A stretch of 64,000 nt of DNA from Spirosoma aerolatum (GCF_002056795.1 NZ_CP020104.1:879001-943000); one strand, 5' to 3'. Shown: positions 9,067 through 18,604, counted from the first letter of the stretch. The notes: generated by a model not told the origin, from the letters alone. A program made the numbers and translations.

Positions 9067-10194
9067 ATGAAAATTAGGGCAGCCGTATTACACGAAATGG
9101 GCAAAGAACGCCCATACACCACGAGTAAACCGCTTATGATTCAGGAGCTTGACTTACAGGCCCCACAGGAGGATGAAGTGCTGGTGAAAATCAGAGCCGC
9201 TGGTCTGTGTCATTCCGATCTGTCGGTCATTGATGGGAACCGCCCGCGACAGATGCCGATGGCGCTTGGCCACGAAGCCGCCGGTGAGGTGGTCGAACTG
9301 GGGCCGGGTGTACACGATCTGGCCGTTGGCGATCATATCGTGTTTTCCTTTCTGCCCATTTGTGGTCATTGTATGCCTTGTATGACCGGACGCCCGGCGC
9401 TCTGCGAAAATGGATTGGCTGCCAACAACAAGGGAGAATTGATGAACGGAGGCATGCGCCTTCAGGACCAGCAGCAACATCCGGTTCATCACCATATGGG
9501 CGTGTCGGGTTTTGCCGAATACAGTGTGGTATCGCGTAAATCTATTGTCAGAATCGATCCAACCTTACCCTTCGATATTGCCGCCCTGTTTGGGTGCGCT
9601 ATCATGACGGGTGTAGGAGCCGTAATCAATACCGCCAAACTAACGCTTGGCCAAACCGTACTCATTACGGGTATGGGCGGAATCGGCTTTGCTGCCCTGC
9701 TGGGTGCGTTGGCGGGTGGAGCCAGTAAAATTATTGTAGCCGATGTCAATAAAGACAAACTCGCCAAAGCGCTCGAACTGGGTGCCCATCATGTTGTTGA
9801 TTCATCGGAAGCGAATGCGGTCGAGCAGGTGAAAGACCTCACACGTGGCGGTGTCGATATTGGATTTGAGTTTGCCGGGGTAGTTCCTGCGCTGGAGTTT
9901 ACCTATAACGCAACCGGACGCGGTGGCAAGACCGTTACGGCAGGTTTACCCCACCCCAGTAAGATGTTACAGCTCTCTCCAACCAAACTGGTGGCCGATG
10001 AACGTACATTACAGGGTTCCTACATCGGTAGTTGTGTTCCGGCGCGGGATATTCCGGCTTACATTTCCCTCTACCAGGCCGGTCGCTTGCCCGTCGATAA
10101 ACTAATGACGCACAAGATTCGTCTGGACGATATAAATGAAGGTTTCGAACGACTGGCGAAAGGAGAAGCTATCCGTCAGGTAATCACTTTTTAA
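9067..10194 (+). CDS. Zinc-dependent alcohol dehydrogenase (MDR family)
   Basis: A 375-residue medium-chain dehydrogenase. The catalytic zinc ligands are Cys48 (GLCHSD), His69-Glu70 (GHEAAG) and Cys178. The structural zinc is held by Cys99, Cys102, Cys105 and Cys113. The cofactor fold shows GMGGIG at 203-208. The overall pattern is closest to the class III/aryl-alcohol type. It converts an alcohol to an aldehyde with NAD. The aldehyde dehydrogenase gene starts 2 bp after its stop, so the pair very likely acts in sequence, alcohol to aldehyde to acid. The substrate is not readable; glycolaldehyde- or lactaldehyde-related alcohols fit the neighbours. Confidence 0.93.
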   Translation: MKIRAAVLHEMGKERPYTTSKPLMIQELDLQAPQEDEVLVKIRAAGLCHSDLSVIDGNRPRQMPMALGHEAAGEVVELGPGVHDLAVGDHIVFSFLPICGHCMPCMTGRPALCENGLAANNKGELMNGGMRLQDQQQHPVHHHMGVSGFAEYSVVSRKSIVRIDPTLPFDIAALFGCAIMTGVGAVINTAKLTLGQTVLITGMGGIGFAALLGALAGGASKIIVADVNKDKLAKALELGAHHVVDSSEANAVEQVKDLTRGGVDIGFEFAGVVPALEFTYNATGRGGKTVTAGLPHPSKMLQLSPTKLVADERTLQGSYIGSCVPARDIPAYISLYQAGRLPVDKLMTHKIRLDDINEGFERLAKGEAIRQVITF

Positions 10195-10196
10195 CG

Positions 10197-11669
10197 ATGA
10201 ACTCGATGATCACTTCTGAAGATCGTATGGTGCCCAATTCGCTTATCCGAACGCAGGGGTATGTGAACGGGAAATGGGTAAGTGCCGCTAGTGGGGCTAC
10301 GTTCGATGTAACGAACCCAGCTACGGGTGAGGTGATTGCGTCCGTGACCGACATGGATCAGAGCGATGTGCGACAGGCCATTGAAGCGGCCCACGCAGCC
10401 TGGCCAGCCTTCCGTGATCTGACGGCCAAAGAGCGGTCGTCGATGCTCAAGAAATGGTTCGCGCTGATTCTGGAAAATAAAGACGAACTGGCCCGACTCA
10501 TGACCATGGAGTGCGGTAAGGTAATCACCGAAAGCCGGGGCGAAGTGGACTATGGCGCATCGTTCATCGAGTGGTTTGCCGAAGAAGCCCGTCGCACCTA
10601 CGGTGATGTGATTCCGGCCAACACCAGAGACAAACGGCTGGTTACCATCAAACAATCAATCGGAGTTGTTGCGACTATTACGCCCTGGAATTTTCCGTTG
10701 GCCATGATTACTCGCAAGGTCGGTCCGGCGCTGGCGGCTGGCTGCCCGGTCATTGTGAAGCCCCCGTCCGAAACGCCCTTGACGGCCTTGGCGGTGTCTG
10801 AACTGGCCGAAAAAGCAGGGTTTCCGCCGGGTGTGTACAACACGATCACCACCTCGAAAAACGCAGAGGTTGGCCTGGAGCTTTGCGAAAATAGCAAAGT
10901 ACGTAAGCTATCGTTTACTGGCTCAACGGCAACGGGCAAACTTCTGATGAAGCAGTGCGCGTCGAATCTGAAAAAAATCTCGCTCGAACTCGGGGGTAAT
11001 GCACCCTTTATTGTCTTTGAGGATGCTGACCTGGATGCCGCCGTGAAAGGGGCAATGGCCTCGAAGTTTCGCAACAGCGGCCAGACCTGCGTGTGCGTCA
11101 ACCGCTTGTATGTGCATGATGCCGTCTACAATGCGTTCGTCGAAAAGCTATCGAAGGCGGTAGGAGCGTTGCAGGTAGGAAATGGGCTGGACGCTCAGTC
11201 GCAGATTGGCCCACTGATCAACGAAAAAGGTCTCGACAAAGTAAAACGCCATGTGGCCGATGCACTGGCTAAAGGGGCTCATGTGCATATGGGTGGGCAT
11301 GAACTGGAAGGGCTATTTTTCCAGCCAACGATCCTGACCGATGCTACTGCCGATATGATTATCGCTCAGGATGAGGTATTTGGCCCTGTGGCCCCCATCT
11401 TCCGGTTTACCGATGAACAGGAGGTGATTCGGCAGGCCAACGATACCCCTTACGGACTGGCGTCTTATTTCTATAGCAAAGACATTAACCGTTGCTGGCG
11501 GGTGGCCGAAGCGCTGGATTATGGCATGGTTGGAATAAACGAAGGCATGATTTCGACCGAAGTGGCCCCTTTTGGGGGCGTTAAAGAATCTGGTATCGGG
11601 CGGGAAGGCTCCAAATACGGCATGGACTATTTCACCGAAATCAAATACATGTGCTTTGGGGGAATGTAA
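10197..11669 (+). CDS. NAD(P)-dependent aldehyde dehydrogenase (GabD-like)
   Basis: A 490-residue aldehyde dehydrogenase, of the length and pattern of succinate-semialdehyde/glycolaldehyde dehydrogenases. The oxyanion Asn165 is in PWNFP, Lys188 in VKPPSETP binds cofactor, the general base Glu265 is in LELGG, and the catalytic Cys298 is in SGQTCVC. It oxidises an aldehyde to a carboxylic acid. Two base pairs separate it from the upstream alcohol dehydrogenase stop, indicating an operon. GabD-like sequences are often named succinate-semialdehyde dehydrogenase, but the adjacent lut genes make lactaldehyde or glycolaldehyde equally likely. Confidence 0.93.
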   Translation: MNSMITSEDRMVPNSLIRTQGYVNGKWVSAASGATFDVTNPATGEVIASVTDMDQSDVRQAIEAAHAAWPAFRDLTAKERSSMLKKWFALILENKDELARLMTMECGKVITESRGEVDYGASFIEWFAEEARRTYGDVIPANTRDKRLVTIKQSIGVVATITPWNFPLAMITRKVGPALAAGCPVIVKPPSETPLTALAVSELAEKAGFPPGVYNTITTSKNAEVGLELCENSKVRKLSFTGSTATGKLLMKQCASNLKKISLELGGNAPFIVFEDADLDAAVKGAMASKFRNSGQTCVCVNRLYVHDAVYNAFVEKLSKAVGALQVGNGLDAQSQIGPLINEKGLDKVKRHVADALAKGAHVHMGGHELEGLFFQPTILTDATADMIIAQDEVFGPVAPIFRFTDEQEVIRQANDTPYGLASYFYSKDINRCWRVAEALDYGMVGINEGMISTEVAPFGGVKESGIGREGSKYGMDYFTEIKYMCFGGM

Positions 11670-11705
11670 AGTCCTTTATATAGACAAAGGTTTAAAATGG
11701 TAGTT

Positions 11706-11792
11706 TTTGTCATCCCGACGAAGGAGGGATCTCAAACTACCACTACTAATAGTCAGGGAGTGTTGAGATCCCTCCTTCGTCGGGATGACAAA
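11706..11792. repeat. Palindromic intergenic element, copy 3 (GAAGG variant)
   Basis: Perfect 30-bp arms at 11706-11735 and 11763-11792. Both arms carry the GAAGG variant. An ATG at 11697 opens a frame through the element (FVIPTKEGSQ ... SLLRRDDK) and into the following MFS gene, which could mislead start-site calling. Confidence 0.9.
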
Positions 11793-11816
11793 TTCGCCAG
11801 TAAACGCAAACGAAAC

Positions 11817-13082
11817 ATGATTGAGCCTGTTTACAAGAATAAATCGACAACCGCGAGCCGTAAGTCGCTGATTCGCCAGTTGCTGCAAATTCCCGTTATC
11901 GTAGCGGCATTGGGTTACTTCGTCGACATCTACGACTTGCTGCTGTTCAGTATCGTACGGGTGCAAAGCCTCAAGGATTTGGGCGTTGCTGATGCTGACA
12001 TGCTTCCAACGGGTATCTACCTCATCAATATGCAGATGGCGGGTCTGCTGGTCGGGGGTATTATCTGGGGCATTCTGGGTGATAAACGCGGGCGCCTGTC
12101 GGTCTTGTTTGGCTCCATCCTGATTTACTCGTTAGCTAATATTGCCAACGGCGTAGTTACCTCGGTCGATCAGTATGCGCTGCTTCGGTTCATAGCCGGT
12201 ATTGGCCTGGCTGGCGAACTGGGGGCCGGTATCACGCTGGTGGCCGAAATTCTTCCAAAGGAAATTCGAGGGTATGGCACGTCGCTGGTAGCCTCGGTCG
12301 GGCTGTTGGGGGCCGTACTGGCCTACTTTATCGCCGATATGTTTGCCTGGCGAAATGCCTACTTCATTGGGGGAGGCTTAGGGCTTTTGTTGCTGCTGAT
12401 GCGGGTAAGCGTGATTGAATCGGGCATTTTTACCAGCGTCAAAGAGCGGGAAACGGTGTCGAGGGGGAATTTTATGAAGTTATTTTCGTCCTGGGGGCAG
12501 TTTAGCAAGTACGTGCGCTGCATCCTGATCGGCCTTCCGGTCTGGTTTGTGGCCGGTATCCTGATGACGTTCTCACCCGAATTTGGAAAAGCCTTACATC
12601 TGAGTGAGCCTATCGTGGCCGGAAAAGCGGTTATGTGGGAATATATTGGCCTATCGATTGGCGATCTGTCTAGTGGGGTATTTAGCCAGTATATGAACAG
12701 TCGGAAGAAGGTACTGGCGATGTTTCTGTTACTGACCGCTACGTTGGTGGCGGTCTATCTGTACGTGCCGTTCCAGTCGGCCGCTGTGTTTTATGCCATC
12801 TGTGTGGGTTTAGGCGTTGGTGTAGGATACTGGGCCTTGTTTGTTACCATTGCCGCTGAGCAGTTTGGCACCAACCTCCGCGCTACCGTTGCGACGACTG
12901 TACCCAATTTTGTCCGGGGAAGCATCAATATTATGACGCCCTTATTTCTGCTTTTCAAAGGCGAACTGGGCATCATCAACGGGGCTGCTTTACTGGGTTT
13001 GCTGACCATTTCCATTGCGTATCTTGGGCTATGGAAAATGGAAGAAACATTTGGGAAAGACCTGGATTTTCTGGAAGACTGA
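11817..13082 (+). CDS. MFS transporter (sugar/organic-acid carrier type)
   Basis: A 421-residue inner-membrane carrier with about 12 hydrophobic helices. The MFS loop signature after TM2 is GDKRGR, and GIGLAGELGAG in TM4-5 and WRNAYFIGGG are typical of metabolite:H+ symporters. The start at 11817 (MIEPVYKN) is chosen because the longer in-frame start at 11697 only adds translated palindromic repeat. Given the position between the aldehyde dehydrogenase and lut genes, uptake of a hydroxy-acid such as lactate is the best guess. This carrier is not of the LctP/LldP family normally paired with Lut. Confidence 0.88.
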   Translation: MIEPVYKNKSTTASRKSLIRQLLQIPVIVAALGYFVDIYDLLLFSIVRVQSLKDLGVADADMLPTGIYLINMQMAGLLVGGIIWGILGDKRGRLSVLFGSILIYSLANIANGVVTSVDQYALLRFIAGIGLAGELGAGITLVAEILPKEIRGYGTSLVASVGLLGAVLAYFIADMFAWRNAYFIGGGLGLLLLLMRVSVIESGIFTSVKERETVSRGNFMKLFSSWGQFSKYVRCILIGLPVWFVAGILMTFSPEFGKALHLSEPIVAGKAVMWEYIGLSIGDLSSGVFSQYMNSRKKVLAMFLLLTATLVAVYLYVPFQSAAVFYAICVGLGVGVGYWALFVTIAAEQFGTNLRATVATTVPNFVRGSINIMTPLFLLFKGELGIINGAALLGLLTISIAYLGLWKMEETFGKDLDFLED

Positions 13083-13237
13083 CTGGATCGCTATTCCCGC
13101 GTCTGTGAGTACATCGACACAGAAACAGCCCTTGACAACTACGATCCTGATCCGCTCTAAAAGTAATTAGCCATTCAGTAGTAAAACCTATTTGGCCTGC
13201 TTCTTTGGACAAGAAATGAAGTAAGCCTTACATACCA

Positions 13238-13975
13238 ATGACCGTCGGACTTTTTATCCCTTGTTACGTCAATCAGTTTTATCCCAGCGCGGCTATTGCT
13301 ACCCTGCAATTACTCCAAAAATTAGGGGTAAAGGTGGTCTATCCACCGCGTCAGACCTGTTGTGGCCAGCCGATGGCAAACTCAGGATTCGAACATCTGA
13401 CGCAGGAGTGCAACAACCTGTTTCTGGAAAACTTTGCGGAGTTCGACTACATTGTAGCGCCTTCGGCCAGTTGTGTATTGCACGTGAAAGATCACCTGCA
13501 CTCGACCGAAGATCCGGCCAAAGCGGAGCGGGTTCGGTCAAAAACGTATGAACTGGTGGAGTTTCTGACCGATGTACTTAAGGTCGATAAGCTGGCGGCC
13601 CGTTTTCCGCATAAAGTAGGCATTCACCAAAGCTGTCACGGATTACGCGGTCTACATCTGGCCCAGATGAGCGAACTCAATGCGGCTCCGTTTTCCAAGC
13701 CTGTTCGACTATTACATATGGTGGATGGGCTGGAGCTGGTCACGCTGGAGCGGCCCGACGAGTGCTGCGGGTTTGGTGGTACGTTCTGCGTAGCCGAAGA
13801 AGCCGTTTCGGTCAAGATGGGTAAAGATCGGGTATCGGACCACCTGCGGCACGGGGCTGAGTATATCACCTCGGTCGACCTATCCTGCCTGATGCACATG
13901 GAAGGTATTTTACAACGGAACAAGAGCGCTGTAAAAGCGGTACACATTGCTGAAATTTTAAACGCGACCCGGTAA
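13238..13975 (+). CDS. lutA: L-lactate utilisation protein LutA (CCG-domain Fe-S protein)
   Basis: A 245-residue (Fe-S)-binding protein with two cysteine-rich CCG modules: Cys41-Cys42 (TCCGQP) with Cys133 (HQSCHG), and Cys176-Cys177 (ECCGFGG). This is the LutA/YkgE pattern. LutA, LutB and LutC together oxidise L-lactate to pyruvate and pass electrons to the respiratory chain. The gene overlaps lutB by one base (TAATG), implying translational coupling. The 155 bp upstream of it hold no recognised site. Confidence 0.93.
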   Translation: MTVGLFIPCYVNQFYPSAAIATLQLLQKLGVKVVYPPRQTCCGQPMANSGFEHLTQECNNLFLENFAEFDYIVAPSASCVLHVKDHLHSTEDPAKAERVRSKTYELVEFLTDVLKVDKLAARFPHKVGIHQSCHGLRGLHLAQMSELNAAPFSKPVRLLHMVDGLELVTLERPDECCGFGGTFCVAEEAVSVKMGKDRVSDHLRHGAEYITSVDLSCLMHMEGILQRNKSAVKAVHIAEILNATR

Positions 13976-15351
13976 TGGAAAAAGTAGAAAAAGACCACGC
14001 AGCCCTGGCCGAAGAGTTTATCAAAGACGAAGAGCGGGTCGACTGGCACGATGGCGCCCTCTGGTGGATTCGGCAAAAGCGCGATATGGCGGCCAAAAAC
14101 ATACCGGAATGGGAAGCCTTACGCGAAGCGGCCTCACAGATCAAAAACAACGTGCTGTCGAACCTGCACGACTATCTGCTGGAATTTGAAGCCAACGTAA
14201 CAAAGAATGGAATCAAGGTGCACTGGGCGGCTGATGCCGAGGAGCATAATGCCATTGTATACTCGATTCTGAAAGAAAAAGGCATCGAGCAGATGGTCAA
14301 GAGCAAATCCATGCTCACGGAAGAGTGTCATCTGAACGAGTACCTCATTGAGCGCGGCATCGACGTAATCAATTCCGACCTGGGCGAATACATTCAGCAG
14401 TTGGACAATGAGCCACCCAGCCACATTGTGCTGCCCTGCATTCATAAACGCAAAGAGGAAATCGGTGAGATTTTTCATGAGCATCTGGGCACCGAAAAAG
14501 GCGTATCGGACCCGACGACGCTCACCCGATTCGCCCGCCGACACCTGCGCAATGTGTTCGTAACGCGCCGGGCTGCGCTTACGGGTGTCAATTTTGCCGT
14601 CGCCGCAACGGGTGAATATGTCGTGTGTACCAACGAAGGCAATGCCGATATGGGTGCTCATTTGTCGGAGGTGCAGATTGCGTCGATGGGGATCGAAAAG
14701 ATTATCCCGCAGAAGAAACACCTCGGTATTTTCCTGCGATTGCTGGCCCGTAGTGCTACCGGCCAACCGATTACGATTTATTCGAGCCATTTCAAAAAGC
14801 CGCGTGAAGGACAGGAAATGCACCTGATTCTGGTTGATATGGGCCGTAGTCGGCAGTTGGGTCGTCCCGATTTCCGGGATTCACTGAAATGTATCCGCTG
14901 CGGAAGTTGCATGAACACGTGCCCCGTATACCGGAAAAGTGGAGGGCTTAGTTACCACAATACCGTTGCCGGGCCAATTGGCGCTATTCTGGCTCCGAAT
15001 CTGGATATGCGTAAACATGCCGATTTGCCTTTTGCATCCACCCTTTGTGGCTCCTGCTCAAACGTTTGTCCGGTCAAGATCAACATTCATGAGCAGTTGT
15101 ATAAGTGGCGGCAGGTAATTGTGCAGGAAGGCTATGCGGCTAATACCAAAGTGTTGGGTATCAAGGCAATGGCCTGGACACTATCCTCGCCTACTTCGTA
15201 TTCGACGATTGGCAAGGCCGGGCGGTGGGTTCTGAATAATATTCCATTTGCGGTCAACAACAAGTTCAACCCCTGGTACAGGCAGCGTGATATGCCCGAT
15301 AGCCCAAAAGAGTCATTCGGGGAGTGGTATGCGAAAAATGAAAAGAAATAG
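13975..15351 (+). CDS. lutB: L-lactate utilisation protein LutB (LUD domain plus 2[4Fe-4S] ferredoxin)
   Basis: A 458-residue protein with an N-terminal LUD domain (about 65-290) and two ferredoxin-like clusters, CIRCGSCMNTCP near residue 306 and CGSCSNVCP near residue 358. This order and length match LutB/YkgF, the electron-transferring subunit of the lactate oxidation complex. The ATG overlaps the lutA stop codon. A palindromic element and 178 bp separate it from lutC. Confidence 0.94.
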   Translation: MEKVEKDHAALAEEFIKDEERVDWHDGALWWIRQKRDMAAKNIPEWEALREAASQIKNNVLSNLHDYLLEFEANVTKNGIKVHWAADAEEHNAIVYSILKEKGIEQMVKSKSMLTEECHLNEYLIERGIDVINSDLGEYIQQLDNEPPSHIVLPCIHKRKEEIGEIFHEHLGTEKGVSDPTTLTRFARRHLRNVFVTRRAALTGVNFAVAATGEYVVCTNEGNADMGAHLSEVQIASMGIEKIIPQKKHLGIFLRLLARSATGQPITIYSSHFKKPREGQEMHLILVDMGRSRQLGRPDFRDSLKCIRCGSCMNTCPVYRKSGGLSYHNTVAGPIGAILAPNLDMRKHADLPFASTLCGSCSNVCPVKINIHEQLYKWRQVIVQEGYAANTKVLGIKAMAWTLSSPTSYSTIGKAGRWVLNNIPFAVNNKFNPWYRQRDMPDSPKESFGEWYAKNEKK

Positions 15352-15425
15352 GTTTACGGTAAGCTGGCCCTATGGCGGTTGCTAAATTACTAAAATGGTA
15401 ATTGATTGAGAGGGGCTAATTGTAG

Positions 15426-15501
15426 CTTTTGTCATCCCGACGCAGGAGGGATCTCAAGCGTGGAGCAGATCGAGATCCCTCCTGCGTCGGGATGACAAAA
15501 G
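15426..15501. repeat. Palindromic intergenic element, copy 4 (GCAGG variant)
   Basis: Perfect 30-bp arms at 15426-15455 and 15472-15501, inserted between lutB and lutC, genes that usually sit in one operon. Both arms carry the GCAGG variant. Confidence 0.9.
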
Positions 15502-15529
15502 TGAATAAACTATTTTAGATTAAGTAGTT

Positions 15530-16114
15530 ATGAGTACGAGAGAACGAATACTAGCTGATGTGTTAAAAAACCAGCCTTCGGCCAGCCCATTGCCTGATAT
15601 GAGTGCCTTCAAAGGGAAGAATCAGGATGTTGTTGCGACCTATTGTGAGGTGTTTACCGGAATTGGTGGTAAAGCCTTTCGGGTTAAAAGTTTTGCCGAA
15701 ATCAAACACCTGATTGCCGAACAGTTTGATACAGCCCAACGCATCATTACGTCCCTGGCTGAGCTGAGCGATTCGTTTGAAACGTTATCGACGGATGTTG
15801 ACCCCCATACATTCGATGATGTTGACGTAGCCGTGATTGAGGCCGAACTGGCCGTTGCCGAAAATGGCGCTGTCTGGCTACCCGAACAGCGCATGGGACA
15901 GCGTATTGTACCGTATATCTGCCAGCATCTGGCGGTGGTCATACCTACTGAACGAATCGTTCCCACGCTCCATGAAGCCTATGCAAAAATCGGTGAGGGC
16001 GATTACGGCTTTGCGGCTTTTATTGGTGGCCCCTCGAAAACCGCCGACATCGAACAGGCATTAGTGTTGGGCGCACACGGCCCCATCTCAATGACCGTAT
16101 TTGTACTGGAATAA
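15530..16114 (+). CDS. lutC: L-lactate utilisation protein LutC (LUD domain)
   Basis: A 194-residue LUD-domain protein of the LutC/YkgG type. Diagnostic segments are VAVIEAELAVAENGAVWLPE, LAVVIPTERIVPTLHEAY and FIGGPSKTADIEQALVLGAHG, the last being the family's C-terminal signature. It completes the LutABC set for lactate oxidation. The ATG follows the palindromic element by 28 bp. Confidence 0.93.
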   Translation: MSTRERILADVLKNQPSASPLPDMSAFKGKNQDVVATYCEVFTGIGGKAFRVKSFAEIKHLIAEQFDTAQRIITSLAELSDSFETLSTDVDPHTFDDVDVAVIEAELAVAENGAVWLPEQRMGQRIVPYICQHLAVVIPTERIVPTLHEAYAKIGEGDYGFAAFIGGPSKTADIEQALVLGAHGPISMTVFVLE

Positions 16115-16134
16115 ACACCTCCTATTTGCATTAC

Positions 16135-16192
16135 ACCGCAAAGGCGCAAAGAGTAGTTAGTCATCCCTTGCGCCTATAGCGTCCTCGCGGTT
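16135..16192. repeat. Short imperfect hairpin with GCAAAGGCGCAAAG motif
   Basis: ACCGCAAAGGCGCAAAG on the left pairs imperfectly with CCTTGCGCC ... CGCGGT on the right. Sequences of the form CGCAAAGGCGCAAAG are a common dispersed intergenic element in Bacteroidota. It lies between lutC and the malate synthase gene. Confidence 0.5.
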
Positions 16193-16222
16193 ATTTCTTT
16201 CATCCATTTTACACTTTTGGCT

Positions 16223-18111
16223 ATGCTAACTCACTTAATCTCCATTCGTGACAACCTGAACGAAACTTATTCCGACGTATATACCCATGAGGTAATCGAT
16301 GCCCTTTCAGCCCTGGCACCGTTTAACAAGCGTATTAAGGAGGTGATGGATAGTCGGATGAAACGCCGTGCCGCTCGTCAGGAATCAAAAACCCGGATTA
16401 GCTTTCTGGAGCCCGAAAGCCTGATTCCTGGTACATCCATTAAGGTGCAGGATGCCCGCGACGGGAAATTTGAAGGAGCCGCCATTCCGACTGATTTACA
16501 GCGACAGTGGATACAGGGAACTGGCCCGGCAGCAAAACCCAATGCACCCGTCGAGAGCAGCATTCGAAATGTGGCGTATGCGTTGCTGTCGGGGCAGACG
16601 GCTGGATGTTCGATGGCGAAGACGCGCTGGGTCAGATTACCACCATGTCGCTCGATAACCAGCGTAACCTGAAACTAGCCATCCATAAAGACCCGATTTT
16701 CTTAAAAGTAGCTGAGCAGGTTGCTGCCGAAATGAACAAATGGGCCGAGTCGTTTCTGGGCCGAAAAACGATTGCCAACTGGGAAGAACAGCTCAATTTT
16801 ACCACCAAAATTTTCCGGGCGCGGGGCCTTCACCTCGATGACCGCCATATTCGGGATGAGGATGGTGTTGCGATGGCCGCTTCGATAGTCGATGCCACAC
16901 TGTATGTCGTGAACAATTATCAGGCGTTGCAACAGGCGGGGGCTTCTATCGTGATGTACCTGCCTAAAATCCAGACGGCTGAAGAAGCAGGTGTGTGGAA
17001 TGAACTACTTAGCGCCCTTGAAACCCATCTTGGCTTGCCCGTTGGCACCATCAGAGTATACGTACTGGTCGAGCAATTGGAAGCTACGCACCAGTTGATG
17101 GAAATTCGGGCAGCACTGGGAAAACATTTTGTTGGCTTCAACACGGGCCGATGGGATTACATCAACAGTGTGTCGGATGCCATGGCCTGGGATAACACCT
17201 TTATCAATCCGAATATCGAAGCCATTACAATGACCTACGGCTACATGCGAAACTACGAAGACCGCGTTCGCCGGGCCGTCAATACGCCGGATCTCAACGG
17301 CAATTTTGCGCTTTGGCAGGGAGGCATGGAGCCGAATATTCCGGTGGGTTCCGAAGCGGGTGTATCGGCTAGTATGGCAAAGGCTGTGGCTGGTGCCGAA
17401 CGCGAACAGCGCGAAGGGGCCAGCGGCAAATGGGTCGCTCACTGGAAAATGGTACACATCGTCCGGCCTGTCTGGGAAAAAGTGGGCGAAGCCAACCAGC
17501 TCGGGCGTTCGTTCCCGCCACTCACCTACACTCAGGCCGATGCGGATGGGTTGATCCTGATCGAACCCGCCCCCCGTGATATTCGCGGAGCGCGTAACCT
17601 GCTGAGTGTGGCCCTGCAATACGGAAATGCCTTCGGGCAGGGGATGCAGGCAGCCGCCCTGAAAGCCGCTGATTTCTTTGGTAACGACGATATTCTGTAT
17701 CTGATGGAAGATATGGCGACGGGCGAAATTCGACTGAGTATTTTGTGGGAGTGGCTGCACAAAGGCGCTGTTCTGACCGAAGACGATCCTGACATTGGCG
17801 TTAAAGCGGGGGATATGTTTTCCGAGGACCTGTTCAACACCTTGCTGGAGCAAGAATATGATAAGTTGCTGGAAGCCAGCAATAAGGATGTATTCGATGC
17901 GTCGAAAAGTACAACCTTGCCAATTGCCAAGGAAATCGCGACGGTTTATGTAGTAAGCCCTGAAAAAGCGCCCTGGTTTATCGATCTGCTCAATATCAAT
18001 CTGAATAACATGGATTTGGCAGAAGCACAGGACCGTATCCGATTATACATGGACACGCTGGTCAACCAGGGAAAACGGATCACTGAAAATCTCGATTTTG
18101 CAGTGAGTTAA
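16223..18111 (+). pseudogene. aceB: Malate synthase (AceB type), interrupted by a one-base frameshift
   Basis: Malate synthase condenses glyoxylate and acetyl-CoA to malate. The N-terminal part is read from ATG 16223 to about 16594. The remainder continues in the -1 frame to 18111. The join is ...ALLSG|ADGWMFDGED at a run of four G (16591-16594), and one extra G restores a single chain. All key residues are present in the second part: Arg of RARGLH, Glu of VLVEQLEA, Asp of GRWDY, and Asp of LMEDMATGEI. The restored protein (about 629 residues) is longer than the ~530 of E. coli AceB. Either the gene is truly broken or one G was lost in sequencing. The intact remainder, without decay, favours an error or a very recent event. 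Confidence 0.88.
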
Positions 18112-18130
18112 TTTCTTAACAGCCAGACGT

Positions 18131-18185
18131 AAAGCCAACGAGGGTAACACTCCGACTAATCAGGAGTCCTACCCTCGTTGGCTTT
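18131..18185 (+). terminator. Terminator hairpin after malate synthase
   Basis: AAAGCCAACGAGGGTA (18131-18146) pairs perfectly with TACCCTCGTTGGCTTT (18170-18185), with further partial pairing (ACTCC/GGAGT) inside. It lies about 20 bp after the stop and ends in a short T stretch. Confidence 0.75.
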
Positions 18186-18246
18186 AATTGTGTTTTAATC
18201 ACCTATACATCTTATATCTGTCATATACTATTAATTATAAAAATTA

Positions 18247-18260
18247 TGCAACCGATTGCA
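18247..18260. promoter_or_regulatory. LacI-family operator candidate upstream of second susC
   Basis: TGCAACCGATTGCA is a near-perfect palindrome with the central CG typical of LacI/PurR-type sites. It matches 13 of 14 bases with a site at 29534-29547 and is closely related to the inverted site at 29372-29385, both upstream of the lacI-type gene. The regulator encoded at 28318-29346 probably binds it. Confidence 0.65.
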
Positions 18261-18440
18261 AATGATAAATTTATTGTGATATTTGTGCTAAGAAAAATGA
18301 TACCAGATTTCGTCAACATACGCGTAGAAGCTGATTAGAGTAGTCAATATAATTAATTGATAGTTTATCAAATTTGTAACATACTGTGTCGATAGGTAAA
18401 TAAATAAGAAGTGATTTTCGGCTATGTATAGTTACAGGTC

Positions 18441-18448
18441 TACTTTTG
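18441..18448 (+). promoter_or_regulatory. Bacteroidota -7 promoter element candidate (TACTTTTG)
   Basis: TACTTTTG fits the Bacteroidota consensus TAnnTTTG. No clear -33 TTTG was found at the right spacing. If used, it gives the second susC mRNA a leader of about 235 nt that contains two hairpins. Confidence 0.4.
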
Positions 18449-18560
18449 GAGATTTTAGTAGCTAATAGAATGCGTACGCATTCTGATTTGGAGATTATAT
18501 ATCCTGTTCAACCATTCTAACCCCTTTGTTTGCCTATGCCAATAGCATAATGTATACACA

Positions 18561-18595
18561 TAAAAAAAGTCAGTAATGCGCCAACATTACTGACT
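18561..18595 (-). terminator. Intrinsic terminator on the minus strand inside the susC leader
   Basis: An 11-bp perfect stem (18568-18578 with 18585-18595, 6-nt loop) is followed, when read on the minus strand, by seven T. It would end a transcript running antisense to the start of susC. No gene is visible for it. Confidence 0.45.
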
Positions 18596-18604
18596 CACTA
18601 AGTA

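Noticed and set aside
14134..14823. Minus-strand open frame (229 codons) inside lutB
   Set aside because: Antisense to the LUD domain coding region; no independent support.
16507..16593. ATG 16507 as an independent start of the second malate synthase part
   Set aside because: The first ~29 codons of that frame do not resemble malate synthase, whereas the upstream frame supplies the correct family sequence up to the G run, so a frameshift explains the data better.
16591..16596. Programmed -1 ribosomal frameshift in malate synthase
   Set aside because: C-GGG-GCA is not a canonical slippery heptamer, and the same one-G lesion occurs in two other genes, so error or mutation is more likely.
17005..17853. 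Long minus-strand open frame (282 codons) opposite malate synthase
   Set aside because: It lies wholly antisense to a well-supported malate synthase reading and has no recognisable domain; codon bias of the true gene explains it.
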